Positions 1-13,384 of a DNA stretch of 64,000 nt are shown in pieces. The stretch spans positions 896,302 to 960,301 of the forward strand of contig JAMWET010005002.1 of NCBI GenBank assembly GCA_024036415.1, read 5' to 3'. A program made the position numbers and the translations under genes. The notes beneath the pieces were generated by a model. The model made no database searches and was not told the origin of the DNA. It was given only the letters and a program-made list of their open reading frames with translations. Origin of the DNA: Prochilodus magdalenae (taxonomy: Eukaryota; Chordata; Actinopteri; Characiformes; Prochilodontidae). Each line of letters starts with the position of its first letter. Within the stretch, counting starts at the first letter, position 1.

Positions 1-144
1 CAAAGCTACCACCACATCTTTCTAAACTACCGGGTATGCAGAATTGTGACGCTCCTTAATATCCTTAATACAGTATGGACAAGGTAGCTTTAGCTTAAAA
101 TAAATTCAATGTGGACAACATCTTAGCTTTATACATTAATCATC

Positions 145-232
145 AAAAGAATAGTTGCACCCAGAAGGAAGTGTTGGATTGCAGTGCTATTGGGAAGGAC
201 GATCAAGGTTACCACAAACAATAAATGATAAA
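145..232 (-). mobile_element. Solo 3' end of the same Tc1-like family (fragment D)
   Basis: Bases 145-232 read 'aaaagaatagttgcacccag...', then 'cagtgctattgggaaggacgatcaaggttacc' and 'aacaataaatgat'. This is the reverse complement of the 3' 80-90 bases of copies A (10915-10995) and B (48720-48806). No transposase-related sequence follows, so this is a truncated end in the opposite orientation. Confidence 0.7.
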
Positions 233-399
233 AAAACATCACAACAGACAATAAAGCGCACATATATCAGAAAAAGACAAAGACTGAGGTGGAGTCTCTA
301 GACAAGGAGCTAGAAAAAACAAAAGGTCTATGAAAACAAATATCTGGACAATTGGTTGAGCAGTGTAATATGTTGTGTTGTTTGCACTGTGACTGCAAA

Positions 400-510
400 T
401 AATCCCTTAAAATGTCCAGCACAAAACAGTCTGGTCTATTTATAGCCCCATCATCCTTGTGCAATGACATCTGCAAGACCCCGACACTCAAGGTGATTAA
501 TTTATTAATA
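400..510 (+). repeat. Unnamed dispersed repeat, copy 1
   Basis: 'atttatagccccatcatcct' then 'tgtgcaatgacatctgcaag' aligns with 58245-58290, and with the complement of 3050-3100. It is preceded by 'aaataatcccttaaaatgtcc', which may match the 'caatcattaacatctg' part of the other copies. No coding capacity. Confidence 0.5.
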
Positions 511-3009
511 ATAATGAATAATATATTTATAGGTTCTAGTTGCTGCAACTTAAAACAAAGCGGTCTGCTGTTTTTATAGCATAACTGCTTTTAAGTGAAA
601 AGCACTAGCATGTTTCACACCGTAAGCATCAAAAGCATGTTGCACATAAACTACACATTTATGTATTAATTTATGCATATCGCAACTATTTACCTCAACG
701 TCAAATCCAACATGAAAAAGCTGCACAGTTTTCATAATCTACGTTGTGCTTCCCTCACAGCTGTTTCTTGACCATGGTCATTTGGTGCTGGCTGAGTAGC
801 TACACTAATGCTGAGCAGATTTGTTTTGTTGTACTCTGTATTGCTGTTTCTCATTTGTGGTGCCTTGATTTAAAAGACGAATCCATCTCTTTCTGGTCCT
901 ACTTTGACAGGAATGTTAGGGAAAGTAAATCCACTGAGGGTAACAAAAAACTTCCCTGTTATCATTTCCTCTCATCTTTGGGTGGCTGGTAATTACTAGA
1001 ATTGGTTAAACCAAGATAAAGGTAATTGTGATAAACAAGGGGCAGATGGAGAACCTGAGATCTAGATATGGAGTCATTGCCCCACAGAGTTGGCAAACCC
1101 CCACACTATTCCCTGACTGTCATGCATTATATACATTAGGTTTATAATAAAATTAGAATAAAGTAGAATAATTATACATTATAAAGAATTACTTGCTGAA
1201 ATCAACATACCATTAAAGATTTATGTGGTTCTACAGTTCACAAAAAAGTTCTTCCATCAACTTTATTTACCACAACTACTTGACATACAAACCAGGCAGA
1301 GTTAGTTTTTCATAGAGAATGTCTTTTTTTTCCTGATCAAAGACCTTATTTTGAAGGCTAATCAGCTACAAAGCTTTCCATTTGTTACGCCATCACGTCG
1401 TGAGCATGCTGACGCTGAGAGGGTTTCAAAGGAGGCCTCTCCTTTACTGAGGGGGCAAAAGGTGAAGGATCAAAGAGAAAGACCCAGATGACAGTGTTTG
1501 TATCGCAAACGCCTTCTTCAGCTCAGGCTTGGAAAGACTTGGACTAATAAAGCTTAGACAGAGGTCTCATGTGCTGAGAAACGTGTAACATCACTGAGGG
1601 CTTGGGATTAACATATTTCAAAACTTCCTCACCCGAATGTAGCCCTTGCTTACAAGTGCCAAGTCTGCAAAGGGGCTGACAGGCGTTGAGGTATTTGGAG
1701 CATGTTTCCATATTTGTCTTTGAATAAGTTCAATGTTCTTGGGTGAAGCCCAAAATAAATGTATTATTTTGGGAATAAGGCAGATAAAAACAAGACTAAA
1801 ATAGAACTGAGGATCATTTCTTCAAACACAAGCATGCAAATATGGTTGCTAAAAGACTGAATGACTTTGCGGAGCTCAGTATTCGCCCAGCTCTATTACA
1901 CGCCTCCTAAACAGAATACAACTCTGAATTCTCAGATATCGCTGACCAGAATATAGGCATAGCCATAAGCATGTGAAGTAATAATAAGAAACTCCTAGCC
2001 ACAATTAGCATGATGCTGCACCTTGCTAACTGGTGACTATTTGATTTCATTTACTGTTAGCTATATTAGATATGTGTGAACCTTCAAGATTTATAAGACT
2101 CTTAAGTTCTTTAAGATTCCCATGGGAATTGAGGACGAGAGGCTAATAAGATGCTTATGTGAACAGAGACAGATCAAACCGTGCACTACTTAAAAGGTCT
2201 TGAGGTCCACATGCCTTTACCTCCATTGTTTTTGCCATGCTTCTTTCCTAACCAATGAGAAACAAAACCCTACGCAAACCTCCTGAGGACAGCCACAAAA
2301 TGAGAAGGTATTCAAACTGATGCTGCTTCAAGTAGGGATGGGGGTTTGTGTGTTTGTTTTTGTAAGGCAAAAGAACTTAATCCACGCGAAGCCTTCCTCA
2401 CAGCACAGCAATCTTGTGACCATACTGGCTGATGCTGCTCCATTCAGAGAGGAGGTCATCACAAACAAACAGCACACAACAGCCTGGGTAACAATAATAG
2501 GTGACTGGGGCTTTTATTACAACAAGGGATGTCGATTGGTAGTTCAGCAAGGTTTCTGAACACAGGCTATAAAAATATAATGATTTTCTGCTGATTATGT
2601 TGTATATTTATAGGTGTTGGCAGTCTTCCTGGCAGTGCTGGGTTACATCACACGTAGACAAACAGCATGGGGGAAATTCAAACACAACACACCTGTCCTG
2701 ACAAACAGAAAAGGCATAAAAGCGCTTTAATGACTTTACTGTTTGCTGTAGCTGATACTCCCTATAGCTCACCTGGAAGGAGTGAGATTCTGTTCACCTT
2801 TTCTCAAATATTTGTTGAACTTGAGCCAAGTTGAAATTTCACGTTCAGGTAGTGTCGGTAGATATTACATCACGATACTTGAAGTCTTTTTCATAAGACA
2901 AGACATGATAGGCATGACACCATTAGATTTTCTGGGGTTTGATTTTTTTCTCCATTAACAAAATTAAACATTTAAAAATACTATTAAAAAACTACAATCG
3001 CCAGACACA

Positions 3010-3165
3010 AAATTATGCCCCTTACATGTTTAAGGTGGTAGTACCTATAGGCTCCAGCAGATGGCGTTGCACAAGGATGATCAGGCTATAAATACCTTGT
3101 TCTATAAAAATCTCTTTTCATATGTGGTTCCAAATGGCTCCAAAGCAGATGTTAATGATTGGGTT
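3010..3165 (-). repeat. Unnamed dispersed repeat, copy 2
   Basis: On the minus strand the order is 'caatcattaacatctgcttt', 'atttatagcctgatcatcct', 'tgtgcaacgccatctgctgg', 'agcctataggtactaccacc'. This is co-linear with 58150-58310 on the plus strand. The frame at 3061-3291 plus is a chance frame inside it. Confidence 0.55.
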
Positions 3166-4499
3166 AAAGGTATGTGTACGGTCATACAGGTCTACCAGCA
3201 GTGGCTAAAATCCCAGTCTCCAGGAAATTCTCCTCAGAGTTGTATTAGAGAAGGCATCCACCAAATCTGGCCCAACTGCACAATTCTTTGATGTAAGAGT
3301 GTCTGAACATTGATGTGGCCTACATCAAGAAACTTGTCCAGTCCATGCCAAATCCAATCACAACTATTATTGGTGCTCGTGGGGGTATTGCACACTGTTA
3401 GGTACGTTTCAGTCATAGGCGACTTGTCTGTTGATGTTATTAATACAATGATAATGTTTCTATTTTTGTTCTATTTTATCTAGGTAAAAAAAAAAAAATG
3501 GGATTTTGTTCAACAACATTCACTATTTAACAACATTTAAATCCTTAAATTTCCAGAGCCTACTACATCTTGGGGCATAATAAAAAAGAAATTACTACAT
3601 AAAAAACATGCAAACTTTACTTATTCTTAAATTAACTAAGTAAGTAATTGATGTCTGGACTCGCTGGCCATTAAAGTTTCTATAAATTGATGTTTTGCAG
3701 TCTAATCTCAGACTGGACTTCAACTCTAATTCGTGATGTTTAGGTTTAAAGAGAATTTTGTTGGGTTTTGTTTGTGTTTGGAGCATAAATTCAGGGTTAA
3801 TTTACAGAACAAATTGAGTTGTTTTTTTTCTGTCTTAATCACATTTTAGGAACAGAAGTCATGAGTGGGCATCTCTGGTAAAATTTCTTCCTCACACTGA
3901 TCTGCTAGTCTTCACATTTTTCTCTCATCTTTTTAACCAGAGAAGCTACAGGGAAGCTGCTGCAGGGCAAACAAAGCAGCAGAAAGTGTTTGGAAGAAAC
4001 ACACTTCATGCAGAGCATCTCATACTGGCATAACACAATAGACATGGCCTCACCAAACCAAACACACTGTCTGCGCCTGTGCCTGGCTGTGAGGAAACAT
4101 TCCCTTCTGAAGACCAGCAGTGCCATGAAGAATTACCTGGCACAATCTGAAGTGCTATTGCACAGCGTGAAGACAGCTGCTGGACAAAGGCAGAGCATGC
4201 AAGTGTGACTTTGCTGACAAGACAAGAGTAGGTGGCAGAACTGTGACCCAGAAAAAGAGGCAGACAACCACCCATTTACAGGTGCGTGATTTGCATAACT
4301 TGCTAAATGAATCACGCTTGAAGGTTTTGGGAGTGTGGGAATAAAACTGAAGAACAAAATCACATGTCATTTTGCACATGAAAGAATACACACTTACATA
4401 TGGGTTACACTGGGTTACTTGGTAATGAGAAGCATCTGTATGTGTACTAGTAGGTGCACTTTGTAGGTTTACATTTACTGAGTGCAGCCCATTTGTTGC

Positions 4500-4660
4500 T
4501 GCACAACTTGCTTGAATCAATGGAAGCAGACCACCATAGGACTGATACTGACCAGATTATTTGGATTGTCTGACGACCTCAGAGTCCAGACCTCAACATC
4601 AATAGACGTGTAAAGTACTTGTATTGGGAGAAGCAGAAAACCTTTAAGATTGTACTTGGG
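4500..4660 (+). mobile_element. Short Tc1-like fragment
   Basis: 'cctcagagtccagacctcaa' (about 4576-4595) followed by 'catcaat' matches the DNA coding for the PQSPDLNI block of Tc1-like transposases, and aligns with 21705-21790 in this window. Only this 3' block is recognisable, without an open frame or terminal repeats. Confidence 0.4.
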
Positions 4661-4960
4661 AGAGATGGAAAAATATCCCTGTAGATAAACTTGAAAAAGA
4701 CAAAACAAACATGCTATATCTGAGGCATCTGTCTGATTTCATGTTATATGTATGATTTCTGAGATGGTTTCTGCTAACAAAGTTTGTAAATTGCCTAAAG
4801 GATGTATGAATGAAGGGTGGTGTGTAGACGAGTCAAAAGAAGTGGTCAGTAAGTATACCGAGAGACAAGCAGGAGGCCAGCATTAGAGCTGGTAGCTCTT
4901 CCAAACAGAAAGCATATGTTAAGCCACTAAATGCAACAATGCCAACTCCCCCTTGCTCCC

Positions 4961-4980
4961 ACACACACACACACACACAG
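4961..4980. repeat. Short (CA)n microsatellite
   Basis: About ten CA units ending at 'caggatc'. Similar shorter runs occur at 8500-8510 and 28560-28571. Confidence 0.9.
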
Positions 4981-7900
4981 GATCTAAAATATGGCTACTT
5001 CTTGTACTGTGGATGGACATCAGACACTACAGACATTCCAAGAGCCACAGAAATCCAGACCAGAATTCCTGTTTCTTCTTCTGTGAACCAAAACAACTAA
5101 AACTGTGTTCACAAGTAGATATGATACGCTGGAAATCAGTCTGTTCAACAAAGCCAGTGTTTTTCCAGTCTGCCGCACACACACCGTGCCCAGCATGTCT
5201 TTACTGTGAGAATCAGGCCTATCTGTCCTCCTCTTTCCTTCAAAACTCAGCAATACAGAAACCAGGGCCGAACAGAAAAAGAAAGCGCTGTTATCACTAA
5301 ACCCCCACACAACACTGGTGCAACCTTCCCTCAACCATTTCCTATTCAGCAAAAACATTTGGCAGCTACTCTTAGCATTACCCAAACTTCCAAACATTTG
5401 GGCAATGTGAACCTAGTCACCACAGGAGCAGTGGACCTCTACTCGATCCTTTTTTGAGCATGAAAAACCAATCTGCCTCTTTCGCTGCCTAGCCTGTCTC
5501 TCTCCATTCTTCTCACCCACCTCACTGGATAAACATCTAGAGAAGGTACAGACGGGTATTTTTGGTCTCCATGCAAGGCTGAAAATAGGCCCTCTGTCCA
5601 GCCATATTTCAGAACTAAGGTCGTCCAGATATCTACTGAGCATGGGCACTAGTCCAGTCTCCACTTGGCTAAGCCCAAAAACGTCAGCGGGCTGCTTTGA
5701 TTCAACATCCTTCATCACTGCTTTCCCTAACATTAAACCTCTGATCCCACTACTTACAGATAACGACGTCCAAACGACAGCATAACAAGGTTTAATAGGA
5801 AGAAGCTTAACCTTTTTCTCCTGTTATAGTGAGTGTGGAGTTGGAAGTAAGGCTTTAAGATATGGACAAAACACTTTAACTGCAATTATTGGCACCACAA
5901 CTTTCTGTGATGAATACTGTATAAAAAATGGAAAACTGAGATAAGGGATAACGCCCAGTACAGTGCACAGCCCAAGTTGGAATTCCACGACTTGCAAAGC
6001 TCATATTTGGCAGTGATTGTCAAGCCAGCTCTCCACTGTGGAACAAGGAAATGATTCACGTTCTTGAAGTGATGCAAGGACAAAAGATCAGCTGCCCATT
6101 TCCTGAGAGGGAGGTGTTAAGCCAGTGCTTCCCATAGCATGCAGAACGTTTCAGACAGGGCCACTCGGTGTAACAGCTATGAGTCAGGGCTCAGAGGTGT
6201 AGTGGCGAGACGGCACTGGAATTTCGACTTAACTTGTTATCTGAGAACTGCAAATCAAATTCATGTTCCCATGCCATTTTTGAAGCTAGAAGTTGGCACC
6301 AGGCGTGTTAAATCATAGACAAATGATCCTCCTTTGACTAAAGTATAATCTATCTTGAAGGAGAACAGGTCGGGTAAGTCCAGGAGGTTTCATTTAATGC
6401 TCACTTATCATCAGGCCTGAAGTGACAGAACAGATAAGCCTCTAAAAAAGCCTAGAGCAACCAGAAGGGACTGCCATTCTCTTCTGTCAGAATGAATTAG
6501 CTTCAATAAAACATTTTAAAAGAGACTGACACCAACAAACAACTACAGGTGTGCTGTTCTGGGTATTTGTACTTCATGAATATGCAGAGGTATTAAGTAG
6601 CTGGTTTTGGAAATTAGACTACACCATGAAAACTACACTCTGAAGTATCATACTACAGCATATTTGTCTAACATAAGTAGGCCTTTGTTCAAACACCAAT
6701 AAGTCATCACACCCTGGATAAACACGAGCTGATGTGTATCCATTCAGTGATATGCTCAAGTATATATGTACTATATGTATCGTATTGTGAAGTTTCTGAT
6801 AATATCCAGCTCTGCATATAAGCTTATTTAAAGCTCACTCTGAAGGCTCTGCTATGGCTTCCCTCACAGGCCTTTGTGCAGTTTATCAGGTAATCGATTC
6901 TCATTACATTACATTTTCAGGAGTAGATGTGATGGCATGACATGCATTGATTAATGCTGTTACACTGCTATGACTCGAGTTCATAGCAGAGTTAATTTGG
7001 GTTTCACACAGCTCACTGGTTCACCCTGAGCCGAATGCATTTCATGGCAAGACTGAATTCCCTGATGGACACCTAAGTGCCTAATATGCCACACTGCCAT
7101 TAAACTTAACATTTGTGTTGATGAGAGGTCACCTATGTCAGCCCAGAGCTTGGAAACTAAGTAGAAACCCATTCACTGAATATATAACTTTGTGAAAACA
7201 GCATGTGGTGGGTAGTAGTTAGGGCTGTACAGCACATGGACTTCTCAGGTGCAGTACTTCCTAGCAATAGCAGCCTGCAGGTTTTGTTGAACAGGGTAAT
7301 TGTACAAGGTCAATGCATGAAATGGCAAAAGCAGCAGTGTATGTACAATATATGTTTATTATATATGAGTTTCAAAAGACACTGTGATTGTTCCCCTCTG
7401 TAAATAAGTGATTTGTTTTACTAACTGCAAGCTATGACCATTTACACTTTTTTCGGTTAATAATAACCTCAGCTTTGATCAAATTTGGTTCAGAGAGTTT
7501 ATAGAGACGTGCTCTGAAATTAGCTGTTTGCTGTTGAAGCTTCAGATCTCCAGGTTAAAAACTGCTTTCAAGAGAGCTAGAGTAGAAGGACGAGTAGGTT
7601 TTAGGTTTTATGCAGGGAAATGGTACATGCATCTGACTATAAGCTGGAGTACTGAGCAATAGCCTATTATGAATGGCTGACAGCTCACTTTACATCTGAT
7701 ATCGATATTGTGATTACAAGCAGTTTCTTCTAAAATTGGGATATAAAAGTGATATAAATTATATATTGCTATTTATTGCGTGTTATTATTCAGCCATGTC
7801 TGATGTTTTAGATCAGTTTCTGTTTGAAAGAATCAAAGGATTCAGTTGATCCACAACGGCAAACAACTATGGTCAAAAATAGGCATACTGCAATTGTAAT

Positions 7901-8804
7901 TTGCAGCAGTTTCATTACATTGTTCAATTCTGTCCTTATCCTGTCCCAGTACAAGTTAGTGTCTTGAGAGCTTAGTCAAATGTCATAACAGGCATAGTTC
8001 TCCATGGGTCTTGATACAGGCCTTCCAATTATAGGACAAAGCCCAGAATGAAGCTGCACGGATGTGTATTATGGAGGTTTTAAAACCCCTTTAAATGGCC
8101 AGGATAAGCTGACCACTCTTTATATACTCTTTATATACTCTTTTTTTCCATATCCATTTTTTATATACTTAAAACACCTTAGACATGATTAGTTTGCTTT
8201 GTAGCCTGTGTGGTAATGGAATCACAAGCATTAGGACATAATACACCTGGGATTCAAAGCAGTTACACTTAAATTAATATTAACCCTTCACCCTTTACAC
8301 CCCACGGAAACTGAGGGAGTGCATATGTGTACAATAATGAGGGGAGATAGATGACAGGCAGGTGTGTTTGGGACGTTTATCCTTGTGTGAACTGAGCCTA
8401 AACTGCTCTGTTGTATGATTTCAGGGAAGTGACACCATAACTGGAGAAGCAGAGTTTCACCAGGATTCACTCCAGCTGTTTCAGAGTGCAGTCATTACAC
8501 ACACACACAAACACTCACACGCTTAGTCTTTTGACTCATTATCTTTAAAAAGCCGTGAAGCAAACGCTGAGGACACTATCTATGACAAAATTAATCATTC
8601 CAGAGCTTTTTTTCTCCAATTACAGTAATAGGAATGGCATGGCCATCTGAGCTAAACATTAACCCTAAGATGTCTAGACTTACTCCTCGCATTGTACTAT
8701 ATTATTATACTGTTGGTTAAGTTTCCTCAAAAAACACAGTCAGAGTGAGTGATAACAAAAACATGACATCACAATTCATACAATGAGAACATTCATACAT
8801 TCCT

Positions 8805-9345
8805 CTTCCAATCTGCTTAACCCAGTCCATCACGGGGCAGATATTTTCAGAATACATTTTACTTATTACAGTATCTTTTTGGATGGGATTTGATGTTGAG
8901 TTGGCACAGACGAATACGCCCTAGCAAGGTCACAATAAAACACTACAGTAGATCCCCTTTGTTACACTACATGCAGTTGATTAGGCATTCTTTAAGTACT
9001 GGCAATGTCTGTGTTATCATAAGAAAAACATGCAACATAAATTATCAGGATATATTTGACACTCAATGTCAGAAACCACATTCGCTTTTGCTCACATTAC
9101 CAAAAATGTTTAGAGTCTGCAATGCCAAGGAGCAATTCAGCATCTCCTGTTCACCTGACTGCACTGTAGACTGTGGGAGGAAACTGGAACATCCAGAGGA
9201 GACCCCTGCATCCATGGGGAGAACATGCAAACTCCACACAAAAAATCCCAGTCAAAGTTTGAACCCAGGCTCTTTTTGCTGTGAGGTGACAGCACTACTC
9301 TCCACACCACTGTGTCACCCCACAGCAACACCAAATTAGTAAATA
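8805..9345 (+). repeat. LINE/L2-type dispersed fish repeat, long copy
   Basis: The order of blocks is that of a very common teleost repeat: 'ctgcttaacccagtccatcacgggg' at 8813, a diverged middle, then 'agactgtgggaggaaactgg' at 9170, 'ggggagaacatgcaaactcc' from about 9217, 'tttgaacccagg' and 'gctgtgaggtgacagcacta' at 9280-9298. I associate it with the 3' region of L2-type LINEs, but cannot prove the class here. The two open frames across it (8890-9339 plus, 9137-9382 minus) are chance frames in repeat DNA. Confidence 0.65.
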
Positions 9346-10008
9346 TTTTACACGGCATCAATAACAAATGAACATGAAGCAACTAACAACACCTGGCCTG
9401 CTACAGTCCAAACTACTGGGTTGGCTCCTTGATATATGCGCTCTACAAAATGATATTGACTCAAGAGTAGAGTAGTACAAAAGAGTAGAAAGCATGTTAA
9501 AAAAAAATTTGGCCTTCAATTATAATCATCTTTCTAATATAAATTCGACCTCAGGAAAGACAAGCAAACACTTTCATACTTTTCCATAAGGTACGACAGC
9601 ATTTTTAGCAATGTCTCAGTTTGTACAGGATTAACATAACCTGGGATTAATTCTAAGTTTCTACTGGCAAGCAAACACACCGTCCATAAAAATTCAATGG
9701 CAGATTTGGACGGGACTTGAATTGTTAAGAAGCATTGTTAAGAAATTACATTACTCCCATGTAAAACAAAATCCGATCCAGACAGCACTCCAAAGACTTG
9801 AAATCTAAAGCTTCTGCAATGCTGAAAAAAAGATTCAAGTGGTACAAGGAACTGTGTTCATCCAAACCTAGGCTGCTTCCCTGAGCCAAAAAGAATGAAA
9901 CTGTGGAGGCAGACACAGCGCAGACTTGTGTGTCTGAGAGTGTGTGTGTTTGTGTGTGTTTGTGTGCTGCGCTGACTTTAAAATCAGAGCCTGCTGCTTT
10001 ATCTCAAA

Positions 10009-10009
<1 letters not shown>

Positions 10010-10050
<41 letters not shown>
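10010..10050. repeat. (CA)n microsatellite, 20 units
   Basis: Uninterrupted CA. A complementary, interrupted GT-rich stretch lies just left at 9930-9966 ('gtgtgtttgtgtgtg'), so the two could pair. Another short (CA) run is at 10131-10142. Confidence 0.96.
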
Positions 10051-10052
<2 letters not shown>

Positions 10053-10213
10053 TGAGCTGACGAGGCTTCCCCTCGTCTTGGCTGATAAGGTCCCTGCAGT
10101 GGCACACTGGCAGCCAGACTACACACGCATACACACACACACACTACTTCATTTACCTTTAGTGTGTACACATCCACACATGCATTACAAAGGCTTCATT
10201 TTTAGCCGTTCTT

Positions 10214-10253
10214 TTATCAGACTGCTGTCTGATAAAAGACAGCAGTCTGATAA
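10214..10253. repeat. Perfect 16-bp inverted repeat with 8-base loop
   Basis: The left arm 'ttatcagactgctgtc' (10214-10229) and the right arm 'gacagcagtctgataa' (10238-10253) are exact complements around 'tgataaaa'. Immediately right is the short direct repeat 'aggtttctta/aggtttcta' (10253-10271). It could be a template-switch product. I see no run of T that would mark a terminator-like or RNA-gene structure. Confidence 0.85.
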
Positions 10254-10515
10254 GGTTTCTTAAGGTTTCTACCTTTTCCAAAGGGCAATTGATTCAAAAA
10301 AGGGGACGATGTTGCATATCAACACTGTCCGAGAGTTAACAATCCTGTCTTTAACTCATGAGTATGGCTGAAAAGGCCCCTAAAAAATTAAACATGTACA
10401 TGCGTGTGGCCTGAGCGGAAAACACATGCAGTAAAAATCAACAATACCTCTTGCAAGGATTCAGTTCACTTAAACCATTAATCCATTAAACCTGACTGCC
10501 CTTAACACCACATCA

Positions 10516-10995
10516 ACCTTGCCAAACACTGCAATGGTGTCGTGCCAGACTGTCATGGAGTGACTCAGAATGGCAGCGGGTTATTTTCAGTGACCAGTCC
10601 CGCTTTTGTCTTGGTGGCAGACAACATGTGTGGAGGCACCGTGGTCACCACCAAAGTGAATGGTTTGTTGTCACATGTCCAGAAGTCCTGGTGTCACTCC
10701 ACCTCTGCCCCTACCACAAACCTGCAGAAACTGTGTGAGGATATTTGAGTCGCATGGGATGGATTATCACAGGACACCATTAGGAACCTCTATAACTCCA
10801 TGTCGAGACTTCTGGAATGCTGGGTTAGGAAACATGGTGCCCCGACGCCATACTGAGAGACACCCCTTCTGTATGTGTAGCTCAATAAATATTGCTCAGA
10901 ACAATCTGAATTTATAATCATTTATTGTTCCAGGTAACCTTTATCTTCCTTCCCAACAGCACTGTAATCCCACACTTCCTTTTAGGTGCATATAT
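10516..10995 (+). mobile_element. Internally deleted Tc1-like transposon, copy A
   Basis: It shows the same order of blocks as copy C, including the same deletion junction 'ggtgtcactccacct...cccctacc-cacaa-ctgcag'. The transposase frame is shifted several times and has stops. The 3' end 'ccacacttccttttaggtgca' is a diverged form of the terminal repeat seen in B. The 5' part upstream of about 10516 is missing or too decayed to see. No function is expected except as possible target DNA for a related enzyme in trans. Confidence 0.72.
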
Positions 10996-13384
10996 ATATT
11001 AATAGTTATGGGTAAAGACATAGAAAACAGAGATACACAGGTGGGATGTGAGAGAGGGCACCCAAGGGAAAAATTAAAATAAAGAAAGCAGGTGAAAATC
11101 CGGCATACCATATTGAATTTTAGAATCATGGCTGTGAAATGCCGTTAAAAAGCTACTTTAAAATGGAAATGGGTTAACTCTACCCTCGGGGTAGTTTATG
11201 GCTATCATGGGAGTGCAGGGACGGATGTAGCCGCCTTTGGCACATGCACTTGTACACACACATGCCCACACGCATGCACTCTTCTCCTCCCCTGAGAAGA
11301 TGCTTCAGACATACACCACTACTCAGCGCTTTCCAGACGCAGATAACCACACTGTACTGTAAACAATCTACTCAATTAGTCTCACTAGAAAGCATTAGGA
11401 GAGTGAGAAATCTTACACTTGTCATTTATTCAGACGGCTTGAGATGAAAAGAGTTTACACCAATACTTCAATGCTGTGGCACTTAGAAAGAAAGGAGTAT
11501 GACTATTACAAGCTGTACAGTTTAGGATACGAGTGTTTATGGTACTGACAGTATAAATGCCATAGAGCAAGTACAGTAATGGGGTAATGAAGAGAAATAA
11601 CACGAGGAACTGGCACTATCTGAGAAGCATTTATCATCTGTGGGAAAACACATGGCAGACTGTAGAGTCTAACTACCTGAAGGTGGATGGAAGTAGAGCT
11701 GAGCTTGGATGTCATGTATTAGAGGAGTCTCCAAAGTCTAGTTTATCAAAGCACCCTTTGCTATTTTCCCAGGTTAATCTTTCTTGACAGTACAACAAAT
11801 GGGAAATGCAGAATCAACCAAAACCAACCTCCATGTGATGTGACATCACTACCACAAAAACCTGGCAGCACTGTGTAAAGTCTTTAACCAACAAGAAAAC
11901 GTGTATGCTGGTCATCTCAGCCAAAAACAGGCTCATACCTCAGTGATATAATGCAAGGATAAATGATGATGGTAATATTAGTCAGAAATATCTCAAAGAG
12001 ATGTTTTGCCAAAATCAATCAGCTTAAATGCCACTATCGACAACATGTTAAAACTTCAAGATGATAAGACAATGCACTGTAAATTACAATTATATAACTA
12101 TTATATTTCATTCATTCATCAAAAACAAAATGTTCTCCTTCTGTTAAGTTACCATTCCTTTTTTGTCACAATTTATATTATATATTCGGTAAATATACAA
12201 TACTGTAGAAAAACTACATTTTGACTAAATTAAGTCAATTAAGAGAGAAGAATGTGAACATGCAAAGAGTGAGAGAAAATGCAGAGAGCAGTGGAAGAGA
12301 CACACAAACAGAACCAAGGTAAGCGGTTTGTTCTTTCTCAGACCTGTCTCCGGCTCCTCTGCTTTAGCTGCCTGGTTCCCCATGACTCCACTCGTTTACC
12401 TTTCCGCACCGAGACAACGCTAATCCATCAGAAAACCTTACGCCTGAAGCAGCCTCAGTCAAATGCACTCCTGGTGACTCCTGCTGAACTGGTCTCAGCC
12501 TTTATAAGCACACAAACTGTGGAGAAAATGATGATCAGATGCTCCTTGCTTTTCTATCCTCCTGTCCGGCTGCCAGTAAAAACTCTAGGACTCGACAGTT
12601 CACTGTCAGACAGTCTTAGATCCAGTGTAATGGTGATTCCTCTGAGCCCCCCTGTCTCTTTCCCTTTACTGTCATACAGGGAGGCAGCAGCGGCAGTGGC
12701 AGCGGCACTGCGAGCGTTTCATTAGCTGAGCTTCTGCTCTAATCAGCACATGCACACACAGGGGGAGTGGCTTTTCACAGTCAGAGTCAAAGCCACACGC
12801 ATACACACTCTCTCTCCCTCTCTCTTTTCTACTCCTCCTCTTGGACTGCACTGAAGTGGCTTCAGGCTGGGGTTTGTCAGTCAGTGCCGGGGCTGAAAAC
12901 AGCCGATTGTTGCATGTGTCTCACTTTCACACACTGTTTTACCACAACTGGAGCTGGATTACAAACCTCATTGCAGGACAAATGAAAACAGAAACAGAAC
13001 AAAGACAGAGATGCAATGCTTTGCATTATCAAGTCCGTCAGTTTTTGTAAACATATGCCCTTCAATCCCTCAGACAGCACTGTGTTTGGATACCATCAGG
13101 CGGTTTCTGGATTTACTTTGACAAACTATTGTCAATTGACAATTTTTCACTGAACCCATAAATGCTAATTTATTGCAGACTGTACTATACACAGCTGAAA
13201 CCATATGTCCAACCAAAATGTCAGAAATGCTGCCAACCTTTCGGGCTCAAGTTCATTTGAAATGTGTTGATTTGCAGAGGAAACTTGATTTCGTTAGGCT
13301 CCACATGCTAAAGAAAAAAAAAAAATCCAGATTGTTACCGATGTAAAATTCAAAAAGTCATGGTATGGGTGTGTTATTTATGCC

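Noticed and set aside
3905..4520. Cluster of overlapping frames on both strands around 4.0-4.5 kb
   Set aside because: None has homology that I recognise or splice-flanked conservation; frames on both strands over the same bases indicate a stop-poor patch only.
8890..9339. 149-codon open frame on the plus strand
   Set aside because: It lies entirely inside the L2-type dispersed repeat; the frame is incidental.
12279..12725. 148-codon open frame on the plus strand
   Set aside because: No recognisable domain, no splice or initiation context, and low-complexity end (AAAAVAAALRAFH) from a short GCAGCGG run. Open frames of this size are expected by chance in 64 kb.
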